From: Ardenticatenales bacterium
GTDB taxonomy: Bacteria > Chloroflexota > Anaerolineae > Ardenticatenales > Ardenticatenaceae
Direction of reading: 5' to 3'
DNA length: 64,000 bases
Assembly: GCA_020634795.1 (NCBI GenBank)
Contig: JACKAZ010000009.1
Location: 62,001 to 126,000 of the forward strand
In this document: one piece after another, positions 1-8,587 of the stretch
Layout of the letters: each line of letters begins with the position of its first letter
How positions within the stretch are numbered: position 1 is the stretch's first letter
The notes under the pieces: generated by a model
The model's database searches: none
What the model was told of the DNA's origin: nothing
Seen by the model: the letters and a program-made list of their open reading frames with translations, nothing else
Program-made: the position numbers and the translations under genes

Positions 1-3000
1 GGAATCGGTTCTGGCCAACTGGTGGGGTTGACCGCGCCGTTCCAGACATGCAGGCCCCAGAAGTCGTTGTAGTTAGCGCTCGGCCAAGTGCCGTAATCGC
101 CATCGAATCGGTGGTAATGCAAGAGCGCATAATCTTCGGCTGCGGCGCGACTTTCGTAGACCTCCAACTCACCGGACTGGAGCCAGATGGCGGCATTATC
201 GGCGGGCACAAAGCTACGATCCGGACTGTTGGGCGGATCCTTCTCATCCCCCTTGTGCACGATGAAGTTGAGCGCGGTCTCCCAGGTGGAGCCACTGGGC
301 AACATGTCAGCCGTGACCGTGAAGCGCGCCCCGTAGTCGGTGATCTCATCCGCCTTCAGCGGCTCGGTCCACGGCGTGATGTCCCCATCCTCCGTCCACA
401 GGTGGAGGCCCCAGAAGTCGTTGTAGTTGGTGCTGCTATAGTTGCCGTAGTTGCCATCGTCACGATGGTAGAAGATGTTGACGTACCCCTGCGCCGACGC
501 CTGCGAGGTATGGATCGTCAGATCGCCTTGGCGCAGCCAAACCTCCGGTGTCTCACGCGGGATGAAGCTGCGGTCTGGGCTGTTGGGCGGATCCTTTTCG
601 TCCCCACGGTGCAGAATGAAGTTTAGCGGCTGCGTGTCGTCCGCCAGTTCAATGAAGGCGAAGAGACCGTAATCATCTTGGCCGTTCATCTTCTTCGGCT
701 CGGTCCACGAAGTCTGCTCTTCCGGCGTGATCGCGTCGCCCCACAGGTGGAGACCCCAGAAGTCGTTGTAGTTGGTGCTGCTGTAGTTGCCGTAGTTGCC
801 ATCGTCGCGGAAGTAGTGGATCACCGCATAGCCGTTGTGGGCGACGCAACTATTGTCCTCTTCACCCACGGTCACATTGACGCTGTCAGAGCTGTAGTGA
901 TCGTTCAGATCGTTGACGATCGCTTTGAAGGAAAGGGCAGTGCCCACCTCCAGTGCGGAAGTATCGTAGAAGAGGCGGTAGGGCGGGTTGTTGTCGGTGC
1001 CGATCGGCGTGTATTCCACGTCGTCACCGACACGTACGGCAAAGGTCACCTCGGCCAACTGATCGCTGTCGAGCGACGCCGCGATCTCCACCCGGCCCAG
1101 TACCGCTTCCCCGTCCTGCGGGCTGTCGATGCTGATCGCGGGCGCAGCGCTGCTCGGCGGCAGGGCGTTGGTAGCACGGTAAATCGCGAAGCTCAACGCG
1201 GGAACCGTCACCGTCAACTGTCCGTCGGCGTCCGAGATGATGACGCCGCCTGCCGCATCGTTGAGCGTGGGGTAGATCGGGGTGAAGCTTTCGTTGGCCT
1301 GATAGACCCCAAATGTCGCCTGACTGCTGGCCTCGGCGTTGTTGAAGGCAATCACATACTCGATTTGCTCGTCACGATCGATGCGGGAGAAGGCGTAGAT
1401 GCCCGCGCTGTCGCTGCTGTAACGGTGAATCTGTGCGCCACGCCGCAAGGCGACATGGTTCTGATAGAGGTCCCCGTATTCTGCGAACGCTTGGTAGAGC
1501 GGGTGCGACTCGTCAAAGTTGGAGTCGGCGGTCGTGGCGGTGGTGCCGATCAGGTCGTCGTCGTTGTAGGAAGCCACTTGGCTGGGGAACATATCCTGAC
1601 GCGCGTCCTTGTCGCCGCCATCCCCCACGAAGCCCTGCTCGTCACCGTAATAGATGATCGGCACGCCGCGGGCGAAGTACATCAGCCCGTGGGCCAGCTC
1701 CGAGCGGGCCACCCATTCCGAATCGGGCGCGGTCGGATTCGCCAGTTGGATCGTGCGCCCCACGCGACCGATGTCGTGGTTACCGAGGAAGACTGGCAAC
1801 TGGTAAACATTGCTGTCTTCGTCTGTGAAATAATCATCGTTGAGGAAGAAGTCGCGCAGGACGTTGGTGGGACTGCCGTTCGCCGCGAACGAGGGGGCGA
1901 CCGATTGGAAGCCGAAATCCAGCACGGCGGGGAAGTCGGGGTCGGTGGTGTATTGGCTCATGAAGGCGGCGTTGCTGTCGAAGACTTCACCGAAGATGAA
2001 GAAATCCGGATCGCCCTCCGCTGCGGCGTGATCCATCACGGCGGGCACCCAGTCACGCCAGAATTCCATGTTGACATGCTTGACCGTATCGACCCGATAG
2101 CCGTCGATCCCCACGTCGCTGATCCACTGCTGATAGATGTCGGTCATCCCATCCACCACGGCGAAATGCTCGGTGAACAGATCATCCAGACCGAAGAAGT
2201 CGCCGTACTCGGAGCTTTCGCCAGAGAAGGTGGAATCGCCGCGGTTGTGATAGAGCGTGCGGTCGTTCAACCAGTCCGGAACCTTGATCGAACCATCGGC
2301 GGGATCCTCGAAGACGGGCGTATAGGGGAAGCTCACATCGGGATCGAGCGGCGGGAAGGTGCCCGTTCCGGCGTAATCCTTGTCGTCGAAGATGACGCCG
2401 TTCGCGTCGCGGTAGGGGAAGTCAGCCTTGCTGACGTAGTTGTACTGCCCCTCCTGATACTTGATCACATCGGCGGTATGGTTGGTGATAATGTCGAAGA
2501 AGAGTTTGATGTCGAGACCATGAACGCTCGTCACCAGATTCGTCAATTCGACCAGCGTGCCGAAGTGCGGATCGGTGTCGGTGTAATCGAGGATCCAGTA
2601 GCCGTGATAGCCCGCCGATGCGTCGCTGCCACTGCCCTGCACCGGCTTGTTCTTGAAGATCGGCGTCATCCAGATCGAGGTGATGCCGAGGTTCTCTAGG
2701 TAGCCCATGCGATCCAAGATGCCCGCGAAATCGCCCCCATGATAGAAGCCTTTGTCGGTCGGGTCGAAGCCGTGATCGAGGCGCGTCCCTGCGATGCCGC
2801 CCGTATCGTTGCTCGGATCGCCGTTTTCAAACCGGTCGGGCAAGACGAAGTAGAAGATATCATCTTGGATGGGGTGCTGAACGACGGGTCGAACCAACTC
2901 TTCGTCGCTCTGGGCGTTGTTGACGCTGTCCTGCACTTCGTTCGTGGCGCAGTTGTAGCGGAAGGTGACCTCGGTCGTATCACTCAATGAGAGCAAGACG

Positions 3001-3590
3001 TTGTCGTCGGGATGGCTTGCCGCCCACCCCTCGTCGCGGGCCACCTTATAGGCCCACTCTCCCGCCGGAATCGTTTCAGTGGTGGCGTACCAGTCGCTGC
3101 CCGCTTCCTCCTGCCACATCAGGGTGCGCAAGTTGGTCGGGTCCCACTCGTTCCCACCGAGTTCGTCTTGGAAATCCCCCACGACCGTGGCGATGCACTG
3201 GTTGGCATTGTCCATCACGCGGGTCGTGCCGGGTTCGAAGTACCAGCGCAGCTCGCTCCCGTCGGCGCTGAAAATTACGTTGTCCGGCGGAAAGGCGTTG
3301 CCCCAGTTGCCGCTCTCCACCACCTTGTATTCGTAGATGCCACTGGGCAGAAGATCGGTGACGAAGCGATAGACGCCATCCCCGTCTGTATCTTCCATCT
3401 GGGTTTCGGCGCACGCATTGTCCCAGTCGGCGCAACTGGAGATTTCATCTTGAAAATTACCCGTAACGACCCAGTCCAACAGACCGGAAGCGGCTGCCGA
3501 AGAGGACGCGGACCAGCGGGGCACGGCTAAGGGGATCAGGAGGATGGCAATGAGGACGAAGAGCGCAAAGAGCTGACGTCGGACTGTCAT
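1..3590 (-). CDS. secreted GH13 alpha-amylase/pullulanase-type enzyme, 3' end beyond window
   Basis: Reads from ATG at 3590 to the window edge, about 1196 codons without a stop. It hydrolyses alpha-glucans outside the cell. Residues 1-30 form a signal peptide with a hydrophobic core. Residues about 35-215 hold two similar modules starting with GNFQDE, resembling X25 domains of Bacillus pullulanases. The GH13 barrel follows: DGYRVDTVKH carries the nucleophile (D about 501), FIFGEVFD the general acid (E about 535) and FLGNHDIGR the transition-state Asp (about 606). After a linking beta domain come three tandem modules with the core NYNDFWGLH[LV]W, resembling CBM41/PUD starch-binding domains; the third is cut by the window edge. 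A sigma70-type promoter lies 107 bp upstream. Amylase versus pullulanase specificity cannot be decided from sequence. Confidence 0.9.
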   Translation of the reverse strand, partial: MTVRRQLFALFVLIAILLIPLAVPRWSASSSAAASGLLDWVVTGNFQDEISSCADWDNACAETQMEDTDGDGVYRFVTDLLPSGIYEYKVVESGNWGNAFPPDNVIFSADGSELRWYFEPGTTRVMDNANQCIATVVGDFQDELGGNEWDPTNLRTLMWQEEAGSDWYATTETIPAGEWAYKVARDEGWAASHPDDNVLLSLSDTTEVTFRYNCATNEVQDSVNNAQSDEELVRPVVQHPIQDDIFYFVLPDRFENGDPSNDTGGIAGTRLDHGFDPTDKGFYHGGDFAGILDRMGYLENLGITSIWMTPIFKNKPVQGSGSDASAGYHGYWILDYTDTDPHFGTLVELTNLVTSVHGLDIKLFFDIITNHTADVIKYQEGQYNYVSKADFPYRDANGVIFDDKDYAGTGTFPPLDPDVSFPYTPVFEDPADGSIKVPDWLNDRTLYHNRGDSTFSGESSEYGDFFGLDDLFTEHFAVVDGMTDIYQQWISDVGIDGYRVDTVKHVNMEFWRDWVPAVMDHAAAEGDPDFFIFGEVFDSNAAFMSQYTTDPDFPAVLDFGFQSVAPSFAANGSPTNVLRDFFLNDDYFTDEDSNVYQLPVFLGNHDIGRVGRTIQLANPTAPDSEWVARSELAHGLMYFARGVPIIYYGDEQGFVGDGGDKDARQDMFPSQVASYNDDDLIGTTATTADSNFDESHPLYQAFAEYGDLYQNHVALRRGAQIHRYSSDSAGIYAFSRIDRDEQIEYVIAFNNAEASSQATFGVYQANESFTPIYPTLNDAAGGVIISDADGQLTVTVPALSFAIYRATNALPPSSAAPAISIDSPQDGEAVLGRVEIAASLDSDQLAEVTFAVRVGDDVEYTPIGTDNNPPYRLFYDTSALEVGTALSFKAIVNDLNDHYSSDSVNVTVGEEDNSCVAHNGYAVIHYFRDDGNYGNYSSTNYNDFWGLHLWGDAITPEEQTSWTEPKKMNGQDDYGLFAFIELADDTQPLNFILHRGDEKDPPNSPDRSFIPRETPEVWLRQGDLTIHTSQASAQGYVNIFYHRDDGNYGNYSSTNYNDFWGLHLWTEDGDITPWTEPLKADEITDYGARFTVTADMLPSGSTWETALNFIVHKGDEKDPPNSPDRSFVPADNAAIWLQSGELEVYESRAAAEDYALLHYHRFDGDYGTWPSANYNDFWGLHVWNGAVNPTSWPEPI

Positions 3591-3696
3591 GAATGATTCC
3601 TCACTAGGGATGATGATGGAGGGGTGATGAACTAGTCGTGGGCGGTGCGGACGGTCGCGCACGATAGCGAGTCAATCCAACAAATCGATGTGCAGA

Positions 3697-3725
3697 ATTG
3701 TAGACAGTTTGAATCCCAGAGACAA
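3697..3725 (-). promoter_or_regulatory. sigma70-like promoter for the GH13 gene
   Basis: On the minus strand TTGTCT (3725-3720) and TACAAT (3702-3697) are separated by exactly 17 bases. The site is about 107 bp upstream of the GH13 start and no other minus-strand gene lies between. Confidence 0.55.
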
Positions 3726-3808
3726 GGAATTCGCAGAGGGTGTGACGTGGCAAAGCAATGATGGAGCCGTGTGATTCGATTCTCGATCCACAGCACAGGT
3801 AGATGACA

Positions 3809-4432
3809 CTAATCCGGTCTGACCTCTTTCGTCAGAGGATTGATTGTCCGCAACACCGCCACCAGCAGCCGATGTTCGGCGGCGTGGAGTCGCGTTTCGT
3901 AGGCCTCGTACGTGTCGTCCGGCAGGATCGGGACGATCTCGGTAGCCAGCACGGGGCCGTCATCGACGCCCTCGTCCGGCACCAGGTGGACCATGATGCC
4001 CGTCTCGCTCACGTCGCCCGCCTGATAGGCCGCCCAGCCCCGTTCAATGGCGTGCAAGCCGGGGAAATGGCCCGGTAGCGCGGGGTGGAGGTTGATCACC
4101 CGTTGCGGGAAATGGCGCAGAAAGTCCATGCTGAGCAGATGCATCCAGCCCGCCAAGACGACCCAATCGGGGCTGTACGCCAGCAAGGTTGCGGCCAAGG
4201 TGCCGTCGTACTCCCGCCGTGTCATGCCCTGCGCGTTGGCAGTGCTCAACTCGCGGACGAGCGTTGGGATGCCGATGGCGTCGGCCCGTTGCAAGCCGTA
4301 GGCGTCGGCCTTGTTGCTGACCACGACCACCACATCGGCCTTCAACGTCCCCGCCGCGATCGCATCCAAGATCGCCTGAAGATTCGTGCCGCTGCCCGAA
4401 ACCAACACCGCCAGCCGCATCCGATCACTCAC
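3809..4432 (-). CDS. purN: phosphoribosylglycinamide formyltransferase
   Basis: Third step of purine synthesis: transfers a formyl group from 10-formyltetrahydrofolate to GAR, in the cytoplasm. The 207-residue length is normal for PurN. The phosphate-binding GSGTN is at residues 13-17, and the catalytic triad N114, H116 (in NLHPALPG) and D153 (in VPDEGVDDGP) is intact. The start ATG overlaps the purM stop by 4 bp, so the two are translationally coupled, the common purM-purN order. No clear terminator follows before the GH13 promoter region. Confidence 0.97.
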   Translation of the reverse strand: MSDRMRLAVLVSGSGTNLQAILDAIAAGTLKADVVVVVSNKADAYGLQRADAIGIPTLVRELSTANAQGMTRREYDGTLAATLLAYSPDWVVLAGWMHLLSMDFLRHFPQRVINLHPALPGHFPGLHAIERGWAAYQAGDVSETGIMVHLVPDEGVDDGPVLATEIVPILPDDTYEAYETRLHAAEHRLLVAVLRTINPLTKEVRPD

Positions 4433-5427
4433 GGTTGGCTCCAGCGCACACGCGGCGGGCTGTCGTCGTGGTCCACCAGCGTGCCGATGGGCCGCGCCTC
4501 GGGCAGCGCGGCTTGCAGTGCGTCACCCGCCGCCCTGTCCACGACGATCACCATGCCGATGCCGAGGTTGAAAACGTGGGCCGCCTCGGCCCATGCCATG
4601 CCGCTCCAGCGACAGAGCGTGGCAAAGAGCGGCGAAAGCGGCCAGGGTTCGAGCGCGGCGTCGAGCGAGTCGGGTAGGATGCGGGGAATATTGTCCGTAA
4701 AGCCCCCACCCGTGATGTGGGCCAGCCCCTTGATCGGCACGTCCGCCCCGTCGAGCATGTCGATCTCTTTGAGGTAGCTGCGATGGGGTTCCAGACAGGC
4801 ATCCGCCCACTCGTCAGTGCCGTGGTGCTCGTCCAGCAGCTTGCGGATCAGGCTGTAGCCGTTGGTGTGGGGGCCACTACTCGGCAGCCCAAAGAGCCGG
4901 TCGCCCGCTTCCATCTGGTCGGGGCGCGGGAGCAGCGAACCCTGACCCACCACACCGACCACGGTCCCTGCCAGGTCGAACGCCCCTTCGGCATAGACGC
5001 CCGGCATCTCCGCCGTTTCGCCGCCCAGCAGGGCGCAGCCCGCCGCTTGACAGGCTTCGGCCACGCCGATCACGACTTCGGCCACCTGTTCGGCGATCAG
5101 TTTGCTGCTGGCGATATAGTCGAGGAAGAAGAGGGGGCGGGCGCCCTGCACCACAATGTCGTTGACGCAATGGTTGACGATGTCATGGCCAATGCCCCGC
5201 CACTGTCCGCGCTGGGCCGCGAGCTTCACCTTGGTGCCCACGCCGTCGGTCGACGCCACCAGCACCGGCTCACGCGGCAGGTCGCGGAGCGCGAAGAGAC
5301 CGCCAAAGCTGCCTACATCGGCCAACACGTTGGGCGTGAACGTAGCCCGCACCGCGTCGCGCATCAACGCCACCGCGCGGCCCCCTTCCGCAATATCCAC
5401 CCCCGCCGCCTTGTACTGCTCGCTCAT
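4429..5427 (-). CDS. purM: phosphoribosylformylglycinamidine cyclo-ligase (AIR synthetase)
   Basis: Closes the imidazole ring of AIR using ATP, upstream of carboxylation in the purine pathway. Family signatures are DGVGTKVKLA (ATP site), ALLGGETAEMPGVY and a C-terminal HITGGGFTDNIPR. The open frame extends 45 codons further upstream (to 5562), but ATG at 5427 (MSEQYKAAGVDI) has GAGGAG 7 nt upstream and matches the usual PurM N-terminus, giving 332 residues. First gene of a two-gene unit with purN. Confidence 0.97.
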   Translation of the reverse strand: MSEQYKAAGVDIAEGGRAVALMRDAVRATFTPNVLADVGSFGGLFALRDLPREPVLVASTDGVGTKVKLAAQRGQWRGIGHDIVNHCVNDIVVQGARPLFFLDYIASSKLIAEQVAEVVIGVAEACQAAGCALLGGETAEMPGVYAEGAFDLAGTVVGVVGQGSLLPRPDQMEAGDRLFGLPSSGPHTNGYSLIRKLLDEHHGTDEWADACLEPHRSYLKEIDMLDGADVPIKGLAHITGGGFTDNIPRILPDSLDAALEPWPLSPLFATLCRWSGMAWAEAAHVFNLGIGMVIVVDRAAGDALQAALPEARPIGTLVDHDDSPPRVRWSQP

Positions 5428-5986
5428 TCGCTGCTCCTCAATGCCTGTCATCGACGCATCGCAGAGAGGGTAGTCGGAAAGGCAGAAAGAGGGAAGAGGC
5501 GTGCTGAAACAAGCTGTGCTGAGCGCCATCGGCTGAGTCAAAAACGGTCGAGTCCGCATCAACCGTCAATAATTGCATTATGAGCAAACCGAGAGCCGTC
5601 ATGATGAAGAAGGTACAACGATTTTATGAAAGTATGGCGATTTCTACACTCTCCCCTCTCCTCGTCCCATCTCCAGCGTCACACAAGGCATCAACGTAAC
5701 CCGCCTCACTAATTCGCCCCAACTGCGAAACCGATGCACAATCTCAGCCGTCAATCCATGCGCCCTGAAATTAAGCGAGTTGGCTAGAGTCGCTGCGCCG
5801 TTATTGTATCCATCGTAGCGGACACGCGGTGGGGCATGGTGCATGGTGCATGGGAGCTTAGCCGTTGCCTTGATAATCCAATGCTTTGCGATGCGATCAA
5901 CCCTACATCGTCACGCGCCACTTTCATTCTCCGTGGTGCGCGTCGGCCCATGACGTCGTCATTCTCCATTCACCACCGAGCCACCC
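5428..5986. other. divergent intergenic region between purM and the MATE gene
   Basis: 559 bp between divergently transcribed genes. It must hold promoters for both, but no convincing -35/-10 pair with 17-bp spacing stands out. It contains the GGTGCAT tandem repeat at 5833-5856 and a CATTCTCCATTC-type motif near 5960, both recurrent in other gaps of the window. No supported gene. Confidence 0.6.
5833..5856 (+). repeat. GGTGCAT short tandem repeat
   Basis: GCATGGT-type units repeat about three times (GGCATGGTGCATGGTGCATG). Near-identical runs recur at 62876-62900 and, inverted, at 52119-52143; degenerate copies occur near 14487, 27450, 30810 and 60210. Confidence 0.7.
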
Positions 5987-7306
5987 ATGACTATAAACAC
6001 CCCGCCCCGTACCCCCGCCGCCCGCCGCCGCGAACTGCTCGCCATCGCCATTCCCGCGACGCTGACGCTGCTGGCCGAACCGATCCTGGGTGTGGTCGAT
6101 ACCGCCATCGCGGGCCGCATCGGAACGGCGGAACTGGGGGCGCTCGGCTTGGCGACCTCGCTGCTGGCGGCGGTGACGTGGATCTTCAACTTTCTGCTCT
6201 TTGGCACGACCTCCACCGTGGCCCAAGCGCTGGGCCGCAACGACCGCAACGCGGCGGGCGAACGCTTGGCCCATGCCGCGCTACTGGCCGCGCTGTTGGG
6301 CATTGGCGCGGCGCTGCTGATCTATGCCACGGCCCCGCTGATCGTCGCGGCGGCGGGCGCGGTGCCTGCCTTGGTCGGGCCAACGGTCGGCTACATCCGC
6401 GTCCGTGCCATTGGGGTACCGTTCATGCTGCTGGGCTATGTCGGCCACGGCGCATTCCGCGGCGCGGGGGATACCCGCTACCCGCTGGGGGTCGTTTTCG
6501 TCGCCAACCTCGTCAACCTGGCGCTCAACATCCTGCTCGTCTTCGGCCTCGGCTGGGGGCTGGAGGGGATCGCCGCCGCCACGGTCGCCGCCGAGATCAT
6601 CATCGCGCTCTGGTTGGCGCTAACCGCCTCGCGCAAGCTCGGCCTGTCGGTACGGGGCCACGGTCTGCCGACGCGGACGCAGATCGCGCGGCTGGCGACG
6701 ATGTCACGGGATCTCTTTTTGCGGACGGCGGCGCTGGCTGGCTCAATCGCCCTCATCGCCGCCGCGGCGGCGCGGGTGGGGGCCGAAACAGCGGCGGCCC
6801 ACCAGGTGATCTGGCAGGTTTATCTGCTGCTCGCCTTCCTGCTGGACGGCCTCGCCGTCGCCTCGCAGAGCATGGTGGGGCGCGCCATCGGCGAAGGGGA
6901 CGGCACCGAGCTGCGGGCCACGGTGAACGAGGCCTTGCGCTGGGGGGCCACGGTGGGGGCCGTGTTAGCGGCTTTGCTGCTCGTGGGTCAATCGTGGATC
7001 GTCAGCGTCTTTACCTCGGACAGCGTGGTGAAAGCGTTGATCGCCTCCGTTTGGTGGCTCCCTTCGTTGATGATGCCCCTCCACGCGCTGGTCTTCGTCG
7101 TCGATGGCATCCTGATGGGCGGCGAAGATTACGCCTTCATCCGCCGCTGGATGGTGACGGGCGCAATCATCGGCGCCTCCATCGCGCAGATCGCGGTCAG
7201 CATGGGCGGCGGGCTACTCTGGCTCTGGATCGGCTACGAGGTGGTGATGCTCTTCCGCGGCGTGCCGATTGTGCGCCGCGCGATGGGCGATGCGTGGCTC
7301 TCTTGA
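5987..7306 (+). CDS. MATE-family multidrug/toxin efflux transporter
   Basis: 439 residues, the usual MATE length, with about twelve predicted membrane helices in two homologous halves. The N-terminus LLAIAIPATLTLLAEPILGVVDTAIAGRIGTAELGALGLATS and the half-end motif GYVGHGAFRGAGDTRYPLG-type region are characteristic of the DinF-like branch. Expected role is cation-coupled export of drugs or metabolites across the inner membrane; the substrate cannot be inferred. The ATG at 5987 has no strong Shine-Dalgarno; the frame extends upstream to 5836 in a different reading frame only, so this start is preferred. Stands alone on the plus strand. Confidence 0.92.
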   Translation: MTINTPPRTPAARRRELLAIAIPATLTLLAEPILGVVDTAIAGRIGTAELGALGLATSLLAAVTWIFNFLLFGTTSTVAQALGRNDRNAAGERLAHAALLAALLGIGAALLIYATAPLIVAAAGAVPALVGPTVGYIRVRAIGVPFMLLGYVGHGAFRGAGDTRYPLGVVFVANLVNLALNILLVFGLGWGLEGIAAATVAAEIIIALWLALTASRKLGLSVRGHGLPTRTQIARLATMSRDLFLRTAALAGSIALIAAAAARVGAETAAAHQVIWQVYLLLAFLLDGLAVASQSMVGRAIGEGDGTELRATVNEALRWGATVGAVLAALLLVGQSWIVSVFTSDSVVKALIASVWWLPSLMMPLHALVFVVDGILMGGEDYAFIRRWMVTGAIIGASIAQIAVSMGGGLLWLWIGYEVVMLFRGVPIVRRAMGDAWLS

Positions 7307-7423
7307 GCGTTGGAGCGATGGAACGGAGAAAACGAAGGGAACGTCGAAAAGCTGTTGACTCCAACCCCGCAATACGCCAACCCTCCTAAACTCCTGTACG
7401 AGCGGGAGATTTCTCGCCCCTAC

Positions 7424-7451
7424 CAACTCACCAAACTCACCAAACTCACTT
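7424..7451 (+). repeat. 9-bp AACTCACCA tandem array, three copies
   Basis: Three copies of AACTCACCA-like units on the plus strand, the coding strand of both flanking genes. Same family as the arrays at 16077, 19227, 21286 and 60135. Confidence 0.8.
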
Positions 7452-7528
7452 GACACGCTTCTACTACTGCGCCACCATGTAGTCACACTTTAGAGGATAA
7501 ATGACCACATTCAGCGCGGAGGCAGATC

Positions 7529-7786
7529 ATGGAAGAAATCGGGATACGGGAATTGAAGATGCACGCCTCGGAGATTATGCGCAAGGTGCGCGAAGAGGGT
7601 GCACGGTACACCGTGACCTATCACGGCAAGCCAGTGGGGCGGCTGATTCCAGTGGACGAGGAGGGAGCCGCCGGGGATGAGCGGCATGATCCATGGGAAG
7701 AGATGAAGCGTCTCAGTAAGCAAATCGAAGACGGGTGGCAGTCAGAGAAAAGCGGGCTTGAGATTCTCTCCGAAATGCGACGGTAA
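7529..7786 (+). CDS. Phd/YefM-type antitoxin
   Basis: 85 residues. The N-terminus MEEIGIRELKMHASEIMRKV and following YTVTYHGKPVGRLIPV are the Phd/YefM fold: an N-terminal DNA-binding dimer domain and a C-terminal flexible toxin-neutralising tail (about residues 45-85). It should bind the adjacent PIN protein and autorepress the pair. GGAGG lies 6 nt before the ATG. The toxin gene starts 8 bp after the stop, so both are co-transcribed. Such Phd-PIN pairings are usually annotated VapBC-like. Confidence 0.9.
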   Translation: MEEIGIRELKMHASEIMRKVREEGARYTVTYHGKPVGRLIPVDEEGAAGDERHDPWEEMKRLSKQIEDGWQSEKSGLEILSEMRR

Positions 7787-7794
7787 GCGGCCCC

Positions 7795-8244
7795 ATGGCA
7801 ATCTTTACAGTCGATGCCAGCGTGGTTGTCAGCTCGATTAACTCGAATGAAGAGGCTCATGCGAGCAGTCGAGCCTTTATGAATCATGTGGACGCAGAGC
7901 GCCAGCTTATTATTGTGCCATCTTTATTGCTGCCGGAAGTGGCGTCAGCGATCGGACGAGGTCGCCAAGATGACGGGCTTGCGATGGCCTATGTCGAGCA
8001 GCTACGCCAACTCCCACATCTCACCTTTATAGCGATCGACAGCACAATCGCATGGCGAGCGGCCTCAATCGCCGCAGCCCAGCGCCTGCGCGGCAGCAAC
8101 GCCATCTATGCGGCCGTGGCGCAACGCTACAACACGACGCTCGTCACGCTGGACGCCGAGCAATTGCAGCGGCTGAACGACGTGATCCCCACGCGAACCC
8201 CGGCGCAGATCAGCCAGACATGGGCCGCGCAAAGCGAGGAGTGA
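7795..8244 (+). CDS. PIN-domain ribonuclease toxin (VapC-like)
   Basis: 149 residues with the PIN fold: D7 (TVDASV), E48 (LLPEVAS) and D120 (LVTLDAEQ) are present. The third canonical acid, normally Asp in RG-x-DA-I-Y, is Asn here (N102 in LRGSNAIYAAVA). PIN toxins cleave RNA, often tRNA, using Mg held by these acids, so activity may be reduced or use a different residue. Follows the Phd antitoxin by 8 bp. Stand-alone function without the antitoxin is unlikely. Confidence 0.88.
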   Translation: MAIFTVDASVVVSSINSNEEAHASSRAFMNHVDAERQLIIVPSLLLPEVASAIGRGRQDDGLAMAYVEQLRQLPHLTFIAIDSTIAWRAASIAAAQRLRGSNAIYAAVAQRYNTTLVTLDAEQLQRLNDVIPTRTPAQISQTWAAQSEE

Positions 8245-8587
8245 ACCAAGGATCGACGAACGGGGTAACAACAGTGTGATTTCACGGTCATGATACCGTG
8301 CCTTCCATTGGTCAAGCTGAGGGCATCGACAGAAAGGCCCGTGTATGAGATGCCGACCTTTAATCGTGATTTCAATGCTTCTGCTGCTGGTGGGCTACCC
8401 TAGCATTCTCCGCGTAGGGCCGCGTTTTGGCGATGCCAACCCCTTGCATTGGCCTCGCTGTTCCTTGTGGCGCAACGGCATTACAGCGCCCCTGCGTTGC
8501 ATTCTCGCGGCAGGTCGCGGAACTTTGCACGGCAGGGCGACGTTGTAGGGGCTGTGCCATCTATCGCCATCCGGAGAATAATTTGCT
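8245..8587. other. intergenic region without supported gene
   Basis: 343 bp between the toxin gene and the META lipoprotein gene. A 67-codon frame at 8345-8548 has a hydrophobic start but no ribosome site and an incoherent C-terminus. Short GCATTG / GCAACGG motifs recur without clear periodicity. I see no terminator or promoter that stands out. Confidence 0.5.

Noticed and set aside
678..2699. 673-codon plus-strand frame antisense to the GH13 gene
   Set aside because: Low-complexity Val/Arg-rich product opposite a gene with intact catalytic motifs; it is a codon-bias shadow. The same holds for 43901-45865 and 41838-42896.
8345..8548. 67-residue ORF with hydrophobic start
   Set aside because: No ribosome site, no coherent domain, and it ends in composition like the surrounding non-coding sequence.
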